This document shows, in pieces, positions 9,761-19,700 of a stretch of DNA of 64,000 bases. The DNA is from Acidobacteriota bacterium. Its GTDB lineage: Bacteria > Acidobacteriota > Terriglobia > Acidiferrales > UBA7541. The notes beneath the pieces are model-generated. The model was not told where the DNA came from and searched no databases. It saw only the letters and a list, made by a program, of their open reading frames with translations. A program made the position numbers and the translations under genes. Within the stretch, counting starts at the first letter, position 1. Each line of letters starts with the position of its first letter. Location of the stretch: the NCBI GenBank assembly GCA_003223245.1, contig QHYI01000130.1, forward strand, positions 76,986 through 140,985, written 5' to 3'.

Positions 9761-10410
9761 TCTCCGTTTTCATTGTCGCGGCTTCCCCGCTGGCGCGCGC
9801 CGGGCTGGAAAATCTGTTGGTGGCTCGTCAAATCGAAGTCGCCGGCAGCGTTAGAGCCCTTGCCGACCTCGACGGCCGCTTGGATGACGCTCCGACCGAC
9901 GCCATTGTGATTGATTCCGCCGGAGAGCGGTTTGAATCATTTCTTGATGCCATCATTGCTTCGGGAGTTCCGTCGGATTTTATCGTGGTCCTTCTCGTGG
10001 AACCTGCTTCACTCGGGGCTTCGTCAGCGGCGCTCGGTGCGGGAATTCGCGCGGTCCTGCCTAACGATGTTTCACCCGACCAACTCGTCGCGGCGCTGCA
10101 AGCTGCGACAAGCGGCCTGCTGGTGATGCACCCCGCGCAGGTTCCGCTGACGGTCAATGTCAATGGATTCGCTTCCGCACCAGGGCGCTCGCAAGGGCTC
10201 GATGAACTCGCCGAAGCACTTACGCCACGCGAGAGCGAAGTTTTGCAGATGCTAGCCAGCGGGCTCCCCAACAAAGAGATCGCCGCAAAGCTCGCCATTT
10301 CCGAGCACACGGTAAAATTTCACGTGGCATCCATAATGGGCAAGCTCGGCGCGGCCAGCCGCACCGAAGCCGTTGCTCTCGGGATCCGCCGCGGCCTAGT
10401 GCTCCTCTAA
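9757..10410 (+). CDS. LuxR/NarL-type response regulator with atypical receiver domain
   Basis: This is a 217-aa two-domain protein: an N-terminal receiver-like domain (about 1-120) and a C-terminal LuxR/NarL helix-turn-helix (about 150-212, TPRESEVLQMLASGLPNKEI). Asp53 (DAIVIDSAG) sits at the usual phosphorylation position. The acidic pair that normally binds Mg2+ after the first strand is replaced by AAS (VFIVAASPLARAG), so phosphorylation is doubtful. The GTG start at 9757 overlaps the preceding protease stop (GTGA), so the regulator is translated with the HtrA pair. No sensor kinase is encoded nearby. Confidence 0.87.
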   Translation: MISVFIVAASPLARAGLENLLVARQIEVAGSVRALADLDGRLDDAPTDAIVIDSAGERFESFLDAIIASGVPSDFIVVLLVEPASLGASSAALGAGIRAVLPNDVSPDQLVAALQAATSGLLVMHPAQVPLTVNVNGFASAPGRSQGLDELAEALTPRESEVLQMLASGLPNKEIAAKLAISEHTVKFHVASIMGKLGAASRTEAVALGIRRGLVLL

Positions 10411-10494
10411 AGCTCGGGCTCCTGCATTTTCGCCAAGCGCGCCGCGATCGTAGAGGCCGCCCCAGCCTAGCCGGATGCTGATTGGTCGTCCGCT

Positions 10495-10920
10495 CTACTT
10501 CAGAATCTCTAGTTCGTCGTGGCCCACAGGATCGCGGAGCGTGGCCGCGAGATCCGCATTTGCTTTGCGCTTGCTCTCCTCGGGCTGCACGCGAAGTCCG
10601 GCCTCGTCGAGCGCCTTTTCGAGGTTTGCTGCTTGCTCGCGATCTTTCAGGACAAAGATGCGCATATGCGTCCAAGGGGAATCCGGTTTGTGGGAGATAT
10701 ACGTGGTGATGGAAAGGAATGCGCCAGCGCGCTGCGCCTCAAAGTCGATAGGCTCCCCCACCGTCTTGATGTAGTGATTGTAGTCGTCCAGTTTTCCGGG
10801 CTTCGCCTTCCAGTAGTAGACCATCGCCACTTTTCCGCTAGATTCCTGGCCGCGGAGAAACCATCCGGAGCCTGAGCCAATGGCGAGCGCCAAAAACAAT
10901 CCCGCGACTTTCTTCAACAC
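10495..10920 (-). CDS. Membrane-anchored hypothetical protein (possible dimeric alpha/beta barrel)
   Basis: This is a 141-aa protein with an N-terminal signal or anchor (MLKKVAGLFLALAIGSGSGW). It continues as a compact domain with YYWKAKPGKLDDYNHYIK and WTHMRIFVLKDREQA, a pattern reminiscent of ABM/Dabb-type dimeric alpha/beta barrels. That comparison is inference only. It is probably exported to the periplasm. No operon partner lies on the same strand. Confidence 0.65.
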   Translation of the reverse strand: MLKKVAGLFLALAIGSGSGWFLRGQESSGKVAMVYYWKAKPGKLDDYNHYIKTVGEPIDFEAQRAGAFLSITTYISHKPDSPWTHMRIFVLKDREQAANLEKALDEAGLRVQPEESKRKANADLAATLRDPVGHDELEILK

Positions 10921-11141
10921 CAGACTCCACCTCCTTTTTGGGGCGAAATTTTCTCACAGATTTTCGCGGTTACGGCATAAGAATCAGGGAGCCACCAGGC
11001 CCCGGGCAAACATAGCTGACACCTGCCTTGGTGACCGCCGTCATAGCAGCAGGCTTGGCCTTGGCTCCAGTATGTTCGTCGGATTTTTGCCCGTCTCTGC
11101 CTGAGCGGGGCACGAGGTGTACGGTTAAGGAGGTTTGAACC

Positions 11142-11321
11142 ATGTGGCTGAAGATTCTTGCTGCTGGGGCCATCCTGCTGTTCGTCGTTTGAGTGCTTGC
11201 TGTGCTCCAGTCCTAGAGCAAAACGCCCCCTTCGGGACGCCTTACCGGGATAGCGTTCATGGCCCTTTTCGGCGCGGCCGCCTTCTGGGGCTTCCGGATC
11301 CTCTTTGGCGTACCCCACTGA
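11142..11321 (+). pseudogene. Possible decayed small membrane protein, two in-frame stops
   Basis: An ATG at 11142 has an excellent AAGGAGG site 8 nt upstream and encodes a 16-residue hydrophobic peptide beginning MWLKILAAGAILL before a TGA at 11190. The same frame then reads VLAVLQS, a TAG at 11214, and a further hydrophobic stretch (TGIAFMALFGAAAFWGFRIL) to a TGA at 11319. Three consecutive membrane-like stretches in one frame, interrupted by two stops, suggest a degraded two-helix protein, or a real micro-peptide followed by unrelated sequence. No homologue was recognised. Confidence 0.3.
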
Positions 11322-11435
11322 AAATTCGGCCTCTGCTTGGGTGAGCAGCAACCGGCTGGAGCCCATCTTGCCGGGTTCCTTACGGCCGCTTCGAGGAGTA
11401 GAATGCTCCCTAAATTGTGGGCGTGGAGGAACGCA

Positions 11436-11636
11436 ATGCATGCCGACCGAGTGGAAGTTTCCTGGGATGCCAGCAAGTCGAACTGGCTGGTACGCATCAT
11501 GACGGGCGAGGAGGTGATTCGTCGCCACTGCAAGGTGCCGAAGGACGCGGACGAGCAAACCCTGCGCTCTGTCGCGAAGAAGACGGTACAAGAGGAAGGT
11601 TACGAGCCAGATGTCGAGCTCAGCATCCGCCGCTAG
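11436..11636 (+). CDS. Small hypothetical protein
   Basis: This is a 66-aa protein starting at the ATG at 11436 (MHADRVEVSWDASKSNWLVR), with GGAGG 7 nt upstream. It looks like a compact soluble domain and ends DVELSIRR. I believe similar small proteins occur in other acidobacteria, but their function is unknown. The frame is open upstream to 11337; the ribosome binding site decides the start. Confidence 0.7.
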   Translation: MHADRVEVSWDASKSNWLVRIMTGEEVIRRHCKVPKDADEQTLRSVAKKTVQEEGYEPDVELSIRR

Positions 11637-11715
11637 ATGCACTTGATCCGCACGGAAACCAGGAGACATCAGGCAGCGGTGATGTTGGGTGTGTACCAGC
11701 CGGCGACACCGGGGC

Positions 11716-13329
11716 CTATGGTAGAACGTGCAGTTCCAGGTTCACGGAATGCAACAGAGTTCCGCTCGCACCGGTGATCCTCAATTCGTACTTTCCTGGC
11801 TCGGCGGCGGTGTCCACCTGCAAGGTCAGCGCAGCGTTGCCCGAGCCGGTGATCGTCGGCGGGTCAAAGCTCGCGAACGTGCCGGAGGGCAGGCCGCTGA
11901 CGCTGAAATCCACCGTCCCGGTGAAACCCTGCAAAGCCACAACGCTGAAGGTAAAGGTTTCTGCAGCACCGCGATGAATCAGGATTGTTTGACGAGGCGG
12001 TTCAGTGAGAGAAAAGTCGCCCGCAGAGGCAGCGTTGGCCGCCAGCGCTTGTACCAGGTCCAACCGGCCATTACCCATGTCGGCTCCGATGGGCACGGCA
12101 TGGGCTACGGCGGAAGCGGCCTGCGACTCATTGATGCCAGGCGTTTGATTCAGTAACAGCGCAGCTGCCCCGGCAACAAAGGGCGCGCTAAACGAGGTTC
12201 CCCATCCAGCCCCGTAGACCCCAAACGGATAAGTGCTGATGACGGCTTCCCCGGGGGCCGCTACCCAAACGATGGCATCGCCAAAGTCGGAGAAAGTGGA
12301 CCGCTGATCCACGTCGTTCGTGGAGGCCACTCCCATCACGTCGCTTTGAAGTGCCGCCGGATAAACGATTTCCATTGCGCCGTTGTTACCCACCGAGGCA
12401 GTGCAAATCACATTTTGCTGGTTGGCAAAATCGAGGGCTTTGGTTAACTCATCCGAGTTGGACTCGAGGTCGAAGCTCATGTTGATGACGTTGGCGTGGT
12501 GCTGAACCGCAAAGTAAATGGCACTCAAAATATCGGAGAGGAACCCTGTCCCATCGGAATGGAAGGCTTTCAGTGGAAGAAGCTCGGCGTGTGGGGCTAC
12601 AAGATGGATGATGCCCATCACCATGGTGCCATGACCGAAGGCTAGGTACTCAGGATTCCCATCAAGCACGGCAGCAGTCGATTGGTCCAGCACGGCTGCG
12701 GTCGATTGATTCACAACCGCTGCGGGGCAACCGGAACACGAGGGAGGCGGTGTAATTGTCGGATCAAGATCCCTCATCTCGGAGCCGACCGGCAGATTCC
12801 GGGTAAAGTCCCAGCCTGGCAACAAAACACCTTGCAGCGCCGGGTGATCGGGGTCCACACCCGTGTCAATGTCTGCCACGATACCGCTCCCAGCAACGTG
12901 AAACGTGTTTTGCGCCTCCGACACACGGACGATCTGCGCCCCAGGCTGATACACATAGCCACCCTGAACGAACGTGCCGAAGTACTCGACAGGGGTAGTG
13001 TCGGAGAGCCCGGCGGGTATCGGGCCTGTTTGATTCAATCCCGTTACCAGAGCCACCGCTTGATCCTGCTCGATGTTGATCACCCCGGGCGTTTCCAACA
13101 GTTCATCCAAAGCACCATCCAGATCGATCTCCCCAGGAAATGTGACCAGAAAAACGTGACTCAGGTTGGCGTCAAGGCTTTGGACGATCGTACAGCTTAG
13201 TTTCTCGCAAGCCTCCTCGAGCGAGGCGAGACCCGCAGTGTCGCGCACAATGAAGCGCTTGTGGGCGGAAGCGCTCGTGGGCAAGAGCGCGAAGAAGAGC
13301 AAGAAAAAGGACACAACTTTGAGCCTCAT
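11716..13329 (-). CDS. Secreted subtilisin-family (S8) serine peptidase
   Basis: This is a 537-aa exported protease. A signal peptide (cleavage after about TSASA) is followed by an inhibitor-I9-like propeptide to about residue 95 and an S8 domain. The triad is intact: Asp155 (VADIDTGVDPDH), His233 (FGHGTMVMG) and Ser379 (GTSFSAPFVAG). Between Asp and His there is a cysteine pair (CSGC) and a short direct repeat (QSTAAVLD twice). The last 110 residues form an all-beta domain (FTFSVVALQGFTGTVDFSVS), probably Ig-like. It starts 11 nt after the preceding receiver-like gene on the same strand, so the two are likely co-transcribed. Confidence 0.92.
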   Translation of the reverse strand: MRLKVVSFFLLFFALLPTSASAHKRFIVRDTAGLASLEEACEKLSCTIVQSLDANLSHVFLVTFPGEIDLDGALDELLETPGVINIEQDQAVALVTGLNQTGPIPAGLSDTTPVEYFGTFVQGGYVYQPGAQIVRVSEAQNTFHVAGSGIVADIDTGVDPDHPALQGVLLPGWDFTRNLPVGSEMRDLDPTITPPPSCSGCPAAVVNQSTAAVLDQSTAAVLDGNPEYLAFGHGTMVMGIIHLVAPHAELLPLKAFHSDGTGFLSDILSAIYFAVQHHANVINMSFDLESNSDELTKALDFANQQNVICTASVGNNGAMEIVYPAALQSDVMGVASTNDVDQRSTFSDFGDAIVWVAAPGEAVISTYPFGVYGAGWGTSFSAPFVAGAAALLLNQTPGINESQAASAVAHAVPIGADMGNGRLDLVQALAANAASAGDFSLTEPPRQTILIHRGAAETFTFSVVALQGFTGTVDFSVSGLPSGTFASFDPPTITGSGNAALTLQVDTAAEPGKYELRITGASGTLLHSVNLELHVLP

Positions 13330-13340
13330 GGATAACCGCC

Positions 13341-14132
13341 TTAGTCTTCAATCTCTTGCGTCGTGGCTAGAGAATCTGGTAATTCTAGCGATACCCAATG
13401 TCGTTCCCTCACTGCGATCTCTAGCTTCATGTGAGTATGACTATCAAAATCCAACTGAAATTCGCCCATGGTGTTGCTGGTTGTGGCGGCAATCGGCTCG
13501 GTTTCACTTTGAAGCATCACGGGGTATGACTTTTGAGACGCCGGTCTAGCCCGGCTCAAAATCTGGCCCATAAGCTTGGCACGACGCAAATCACTCTGTG
13601 ACTCGAGCCACAGATCCACCGTCACGTCCCCGGCTTCGTAAAGGAGGGTACGGTCCGCAGGCAGCGCTGAGCGGATCCCGGCAGGCAAGGGCTCAAGAAA
13701 ACTGTCAAATACCAGCCGCGCATTTTGCTTGGTAGGAGCGATATTCCGGCGGAACAACGAATCCAAGCAAGGCCACAGCTCCTGAAAGACCAGATCGACA
13801 GAAACCTTTGGGAGTGAATAGGCGTCGAGCATCTTAAGTAGTTGTGGGTCACTGTCTTTATCGGTGAGCAGGGCCGCGCGCCCTTGCAACCTAAAGAAGA
13901 GCCTATGCAAGGTGGCCAAGATCTCGGCAGTCGTGGACTTTAGCAGTTGCTGGTCAAGAAGCGCGGCATAGGGCTTTTCCTTATCAACTAACGCGCGCGC
14001 CTCTTTGAGACTTGCGCCGATGACGCACCTAAATCCGAGGGTCCTAAGCAGCACACGGAGGTTATCTAGGAGCAGCTGACGCGCGCCCACTACGAGGACT
14101 GTAGGCAGATTCCAAGTCTCTTCTGCAAGCAT
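13341..14132 (-). CDS. Receiver-like protein with unknown C-terminal domain
   Basis: This is a 263-aa protein. The N-terminal 120 residues have the periodicity of a response-regulator receiver domain (TVLVVGARQLLLDNLRVLLR), with a possible phospho-Asp in YAALLDQQLL. The acidic pocket after strand one (VVGARQ) is missing. The remaining 140 residues are not recognised and contain no DNA-binding helix-turn-helix. It is immediately upstream of the S8 peptidase with 11 nt between them, so a role in regulating or accompanying that protease is plausible but unproven. Confidence 0.68.
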   Translation of the reverse strand: MLAEETWNLPTVLVVGARQLLLDNLRVLLRTLGFRCVIGASLKEARALVDKEKPYAALLDQQLLKSTTAEILATLHRLFFRLQGRAALLTDKDSDPQLLKMLDAYSLPKVSVDLVFQELWPCLDSLFRRNIAPTKQNARLVFDSFLEPLPAGIRSALPADRTLLYEAGDVTVDLWLESQSDLRRAKLMGQILSRARPASQKSYPVMLQSETEPIAATTSNTMGEFQLDFDSHTHMKLEIAVRERHWVSLELPDSLATTQEIED

Positions 14133-14363
14133 TCCAGTAGCAACTGCGACCTTTCGAGGCTAAAACAGGTTGCGGTACGACTTTTCCCATAAAACAATCC
14201 ATAGTCAATTCGGGGAAAGGCTGCAATCGCAGAGGGATAACACCTGAACAACCGCGCACGAGTTCCCGGCTGCACCTCGTTCCCGCCTGTCTAAAGGCGA
14301 GAATCCCAGTAGTGGGGAGGCGGCCGCAACGGAGGCTGCGGTTACAACACCGAAAAAAGAATT

Positions 14364-15221
14364 TTATGCGGCGGCGGGTTCGGCCTCGAGGATGTGCGTG
14401 GGGACTTTACGCAGGTCCCAAACGATCCCGAGCCAAGACATCAGTTTCAGCGTGTAGTAGGTAATGTCAATCTCCCACCAGTAGAAGCCCTGGCGCGCGG
14501 AAGCCATGTAGTGGTGATGGTTGTTGTGCCAGCCTTCGCCGAGCGTGAGGATGGCAAGCAGCCAGTTGTTGCGGCTCGTGTCGGTGGTTTCATAGCGGCG
14601 CGAACCGAACAGGTGTGCGAGCGAATTGATGGTGAAGGTGTCATGCCAGAGCAGCACAGTGCCGAGGCAGAACGCCCAGATAAACACCGGCCATCCGCCG
14701 ATAAGCCACAACACCGCGCCAAGCACCGCCGGCGGCACTATGTGATATTTGTTCAGCCAGCGCAATTCCGGGAATTTCGCAAAATCGCCGATGTAATCCA
14801 TGCGCGTGTCGTTGTATTTGTCGGAGAGAATCCAGCCGATGTGCGACCAGAAAAAGCCGAACAGCGTGGGCGAGTGCAGATCCAGTTCCTGGTCGGAATA
14901 GCGGTGATGGTGGCGATGATGGGCCGCCCACCACAGCACGCCCTTCTGCGAAGAAGACATGGCCATGAAGGCGATGACGAACTGGAAGACGCGGCTAGTC
15001 TTAAACGACCGGTGTGAAAAGTACCGATGATAACCGGCGGTGACGAAGAACATCCGCACCGCCAGCACCGCAAGCGTAGTCAACACATAATACCAATGGA
15101 AAGGCATGAAAAAGATCAGCAGCGCCAGGAGATGCACCAAGAAAAAAGGCAGCGAGTGAAGAATGGAAATCCGCGAGCCATTCGGCAGCGGGATAGTTAA
15201 ATTCCGTGGAATCGAAGCCAT
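14364..15221 (-). CDS. Acyl-CoA/fatty acid desaturase
   Basis: This is a membrane di-iron desaturase of the stearoyl-CoA delta-9 family that introduces a double bond into acyl chains. The start at 15221 (MASIPRNLTIPLP) follows GGAGG 10 nt upstream, giving 285 aa. The frame is open to 15326, but the extra residues look non-coding. All three histidine boxes are present: HRYFSH, HHRHHHR and EGWHNNHHH. Paired hydrophobic segments before the first box and after the second give the usual four-helix topology. It probably adjusts membrane fluidity; electron donors are not encoded nearby. Confidence 0.9.
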   Translation of the reverse strand: MASIPRNLTIPLPNGSRISILHSLPFFLVHLLALLIFFMPFHWYYVLTTLAVLAVRMFFVTAGYHRYFSHRSFKTSRVFQFVIAFMAMSSSQKGVLWWAAHHRHHHRYSDQELDLHSPTLFGFFWSHIGWILSDKYNDTRMDYIGDFAKFPELRWLNKYHIVPPAVLGAVLWLIGGWPVFIWAFCLGTVLLWHDTFTINSLAHLFGSRRYETTDTSRNNWLLAILTLGEGWHNNHHHYMASARQGFYWWEIDITYYTLKLMSWLGIVWDLRKVPTHILEAEPAAA

Positions 15222-15394
15222 CCGGCAGAATCCTCCGCGTGGAATTAAGGCGCTCTTGAATCGCGTCATTCCGCAAACGCCGAGATCCAGCCAGGAACTT
15301 CGCGCCTCAAACAACTGCGTAACCACTCCAGTCTACGGTTGGGCTCGGAGCGGGGTCAAGCACAACAGAAAACAAGGTTACAGTTAATTAAGAT

Positions 15395-15445
15395 GTACGA
15401 AAGGACAGCGGGGTTGTGAAACAGAGATTTTCCCTCATTTCGTAC
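15395..15445. promoter_or_regulatory. Inverted repeat upstream of the desaturase
   Basis: GTACGAAA (15395-15402) and its perfect complement TTTCGTAC (15438-15445) flank 35 nt in the region between the divergent desaturase and the next plus-strand gene. It could be an operator or a cruciform, or chance. Confidence 0.25.
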
Positions 15446-15560
15446 GGCTTAGTCCGACAAATCCCGTAGGAAATTGGCGGATGGAATATGCTATTGTCAC
15501 AGCCGGGTTGCATCTTCGAGGGAAAGCATCGCGAAAGCGGCGGTCCGGATGAAATGACAA

Positions 15561-15836
15561 ATGGCAGAACGCCCTGTTCTTGTTGGATTGATTCCGCAAA
15601 CGGTGGTGCTCGATCCCGGCGACCAGGTTTGCTGGATTTCCGACGCGGGAAACTTGCGGGTCGAGTTTGACGCGAACCGCTGTCCTTTCTCCTCCAATGT
15701 TTTTCAAGCGCCTTCCGGAGTCCGCCTTCTCAGCGGCCCGCCGCGCCCCGGCAGCAAAGCCACCACTTACAAATACCGCCTGTGGCTCAACGACCAGCTG
15801 GTCGGCCAAGGCGAAGTGATCCTGCGCGAAAAATAG
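15561..15836 (+). CDS. Small hypothetical protein, beta-rich
   Basis: This is a 91-aa protein with no signal peptide, predicted beta-rich. The pattern VVLDPGDQVCWISDAGNLRV and the C-terminal YKYRLWLNDQLVGQGEVIL resemble a single cupredoxin-like sandwich, but the full set of copper ligands is not visible. The ribosome binding site is weak. Function is unknown. Confidence 0.6.
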   Translation: MAERPVLVGLIPQTVVLDPGDQVCWISDAGNLRVEFDANRCPFSSNVFQAPSGVRLLSGPPRPGSKATTYKYRLWLNDQLVGQGEVILREK

Positions 15837-16036
15837 CTGGCCGCCAAACAATCCGACGACTGGCCGCTGATGCCCGGGCGGTGTACGTCATCCTTTGTCT
15901 TTGGCCGGGAACTTTGTTGCGGGCCAGCAGGAATAGAAACGGAGGCATGTACCCCTAACCGCTGGGTTGAATCCCGGTTACTTTTCTCCCAGCGCGTACG
16001 TCTTTCTAGAGAAGAAGTCCATGGGAGAATAGCGAA

Positions 16037-16743
16037 ATGGGCGCAAAGGAATTCTTTCCATTGAGTCTGACGCTTCTGCTGGCGGCAACTCCTTGGCTGG
16101 CACAACAGCAAGCGAGTTCGCAGGGACAAGGCCAACAGAGCGCGCCGCCGGCAGGTGAGGTCAGGATGCAAGGTCCCCCCGAAGGGCGCGGCCACGGGGT
16201 GGTGGGGAAAATCACCTCGATCAAGGATGGCGCGATTGAGCTGACAAGAATGGACGGAGCCAGCGTTACCGTCAAACTGACGGACAAGACGCAGTACCGC
16301 AAAGACCGCGAAAACGCCAAGCTCGCGGATTTTAAGATGGGGGACATGGTTTTCATCCGCACGGAAGGCGCCGGAGATCAGGACCTGACCGCACTGATCG
16401 TGGCGGGACGAAGCGGCGGACCGGGTGAGCATGGCGTGGGCGGTTCGGGCGGCGGAATGATGATGATGGGCGGCGGCGAGCTTGGAAAGGACTTCGTTTT
16501 TGGCGAGGTGAAATCCGTGGACGCGCCGAAGATCACCGTGCTGCGGCCGGACAATGTCACTCAAACGGAGATCACGTGTTCGTGCGCGGGGCGGTGCAAA
16601 ACAACGCGTTCGTGCCTAAGATGGTGATGGTCATCGGGGCCGAGCAATGGAAGCGAATGCAGGAAATGGGTATGGCGCCGGGAATGACGACGGGAACCGC
16701 CAAACCGCCTGCCGATTCCAAACCCAACCCACCGCAACGATAG
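16037..16743 (+). pseudogene. Exported DUF5666-like protein with internal deletion and frame change
   Basis: A signal peptide (LTLLLAATPWLA) is followed by a domain reading GKITSIKDGAIELTRMDGAS and LADFKMGDMVFIR, the repeated pattern of DUF5666-type proteins. A second copy starts at GEVKSVDAPKITVLRPDNVT but breaks off: the first frame runs to a stop at 16627 with unrelated residues. From 16567 another frame gives the expected GDHVFVRGAVQNNAFVPKMV and a natural C-terminus ending at 16743. The piece that should join NVTQTE to GDHVFVR, roughly 58 or 61 nt, is missing. The gene sits just before the TonB-dependent receptor on the same strand. Confidence 0.75.
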
Positions 16744-16774
16744 GCAGCAATTAACCATCCAGGGAGTCTTCGAA

Positions 16775-19700
16775 GTGAAGTTCAGGTGGCGCAGCATATC
16801 TATTTTGAGCCTAGCCGCGATTTTGTGGCCCTTCGCTTTGCGAGCACAGGATGCGCCTCCCCCCGTGCCTGCGCCACAGTCCGCCACGGCGCCTGTCCCT
16901 GCTCAACAGGCGCCGGTTACTTTCGAAATCACCGGCTCGGCGCGCAGCGGCAAAACGCCATTGCCGGGAGTTACGGTCACCGCGGCGAACACGCTGACCG
17001 GCAAAAAGTATGTAGCCGCAACGAATTCCGAAGGCAAGTTCAGCCTTGCTGGCATGGCGCGCGGGCGATACGTCGTTCGCGTCGAGTTCATGGGATTCGC
17101 CACGTTCACGCAGGAAGTCGTGCTGAATCCGGAGAATCCCGCAGCAAAAGTCGATGCGGAGTTGCTGCTGGCCTCCCGCCAGCAGGAGCAATCCACCAAT
17201 GCAATGGCGGCGCTGGCTGCGGCAGGACGCGGTTTTCAGAGCCTGGCGATGGAGAACTCGCTTTCCTCGCTTGGCGGCGGAAGCAGCGACTTCGGCGGGG
17301 CAACCGGGAACGGTGGAGGCCAAAACAACGGAGACGTCTCGAGCTTGCCGTTAAGCGGGGCCGGGGCGGAAGGTCCGACCGAATCTGTGAGCGTCAGCGG
17401 CGCGCAGGGGCGCACGCAGGATTTCGGCATGGGCAACGAAGAGGAACTGCAGCAGCGCATCCAGGAATTTCGCGAGCGCATGCAGCGGGAAGGCGGTGGA
17501 AACTTCGGCCCGCAGGGCGGAGGAGGATTCGGCGGCCCGGGAGTTGTGATTATGGGGCGTATGCCGCGGGGCTTCAATATCAATCAGCCGCACGGCGTGC
17601 TCTACTACACGGATGACAACTCCGGTCTGGACGCCCGACCGTACTCGCTAACCGGTGTCCCCGCACCGCAGGCTTCCTACAACCAAGCGCGGTTCGGCGC
17701 CAACGTCGGCGGGCCCTTGAAGATTCCCAAGGTTTTCAACGGCGGCAACAAATGGTTCTTTTTCGGCGGATGGAACGGTTCGCGGGGCAGCCATCCTTAC
17801 GATGCGTTCTCGACGGTGCCTACGCCGGCCGAGCGTAACGGAGACTTTAGCCAGGCCACCTACAACGATGGGAAGCCGGTCCAGATTTTCAATCCACAAA
17901 ACGGCCAGCAATATCAATTCAACGGCCATCCCAATGCGCTGGACGCCAGTTTGATTAGCTCAGCGGCACAGGCGCTGCTGCCTTACATTCCCTTGCCCAA
18001 CATCGCCACAAATGCCTTTGGCCAGAATTTCCATTATGTCACTTCGGCAAACAGCAGTTCCGACGCCGTCTCCCTCCGTCTGGTGCACAATTTCACCGCA
18101 CTCGGCGGTCCCGGCGGCGGAGGGCCCTTCTTCGTTTCCAGGGAGGGAGGAGGCGGTGGACGCCGGCGCGCGCAGAACAATGTTAATTTCGGCCTGAACT
18201 GGGCGCGCAGCTCGACGAACATCGTGAATCCGTTCCCTTCGTTGGCGGGCGGCAACAGCACGCAAGGCTTGAACGCGAATGCCGGGTGGGTCTACGGCAA
18301 GGGTCGCGCAACAAACATCTTTCGCGTGAATTACAACCACAACCACGTAGCAACAACAAACCTGTACTCGAACGTGACGAACGTGGACGCGCTTGCCGGT
18401 ATCACCGGGGTTTCCACGAATCGGTTTGACTGGGGCTTGCCGGGAATCAGCTTCACCTCCTTCGGCGGCCTGAATGACCCGACGCCGCGGCGCGAACTCG
18501 ACCAGACTTACACGATCTCCGACACGATTTCGTGGAATCACGCGAAGCACAACTGGCGCTTCGGTGCAGATTATCGCCGCATTCTTCAGAGCTTCCATTC
18601 CGCGAGAAATGGGGAAGGCAGCTTCGTGTTTACGGGATTCGCGACCTCGCAGTACTCTTCCGGGAGCGCCATCCCGGTGACCGATACCGGATACGATTTT
18701 GCTGATTTTCTGCTGGGCTTTCCACAACAAACTTCGCTGCAGTTTGGGACTACTGCCTACAACTTCCGCGCGAACTCCTACGCCTTCTTCGTCCAGGACG
18801 ACTGGCGTTTCCGACCGAGTCTGTCCTTCAACCTGGGGTTGCGCTACGAATATAACGGGCCGTACACCGAGGCCAACAACCGCATTGCAAACTTAGATGT
18901 TGCGCCGGGATTTGGCGCAGCCGCTTTGGTCTTGCCCGGCGCAACCGGCCCCTACAACGGCACTTTCCCGGCGTCACTCATTCAGCCAGACCGCAACGAT
19001 TGGGCGCCGCGCGTGGGCCTCGCTTGGAGACCGCAAAAGAAGATGGTCGTCCGCGCCGGGTACGGCATCAATTACAACCTCGCGCAATACGGCACCATGA
19101 TTCAGAATTTTGCCTTTCAGCCGCCTTTTGCCGAGACCGCGACCAATGCCACGGACGTTACCAGCCTTGTCGCAGGAAGTCCCCTGACGCTGGTTAATGG
19201 ATTCCCCCCGGCATCTTCCAGCGCGGTGACCAACAACTTCGCCGTCAATCCAAGCTACAAGCTGGGATACGTGCAAATCTGGAATCTGGACCTCCAGCGC
19301 GAACTGCCCAGCGGCTGGATCTTGAGCACCGGCTACAACGGGTCGAAAGGCACGCGTCTCGATACGGAGCGCGCCTTGTTGGTCGCGGGAAACCAGCCGT
19401 TCATCTATGCGTCCTCCGAGGGCAATTCCATCCTGCATGCAGGTTCTGTGCGGATTCGCAAGCGCATGGCGAAAGGGATTGGCATGAGCGCGCAGTACAT
19501 GTATTCCAAGTCCATTGATGATGCCTCTTCGATTGGCGGCGGAGGCAGCGTGGTGGCGCAAAATCCCTTGGACATTTCTGCGGACCGCGGCCTTTCCAGC
19601 TTCGACCAGCGTCACAAGTTCACCGGGAACTGGATCTACGACTTGCCCATCGGTGAGAACCGCCACTTTTCTCCAAAGGGCGCGTTAGGCCACATTTTCG

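Noticed and set aside
11190-11192. TGA in the micro-ORF at 11142 as another selenocysteine codon
   Set aside because: No redox motif, no downstream hairpin identified, and a second stop (TAG) follows in the same frame.
10914-11669. 251-codon minus-strand frame
   Set aside because: It covers a plus-strand gene with a good ribosome binding site (11436) and has no recognisable domain; judged a shadow of GC-rich sequence.
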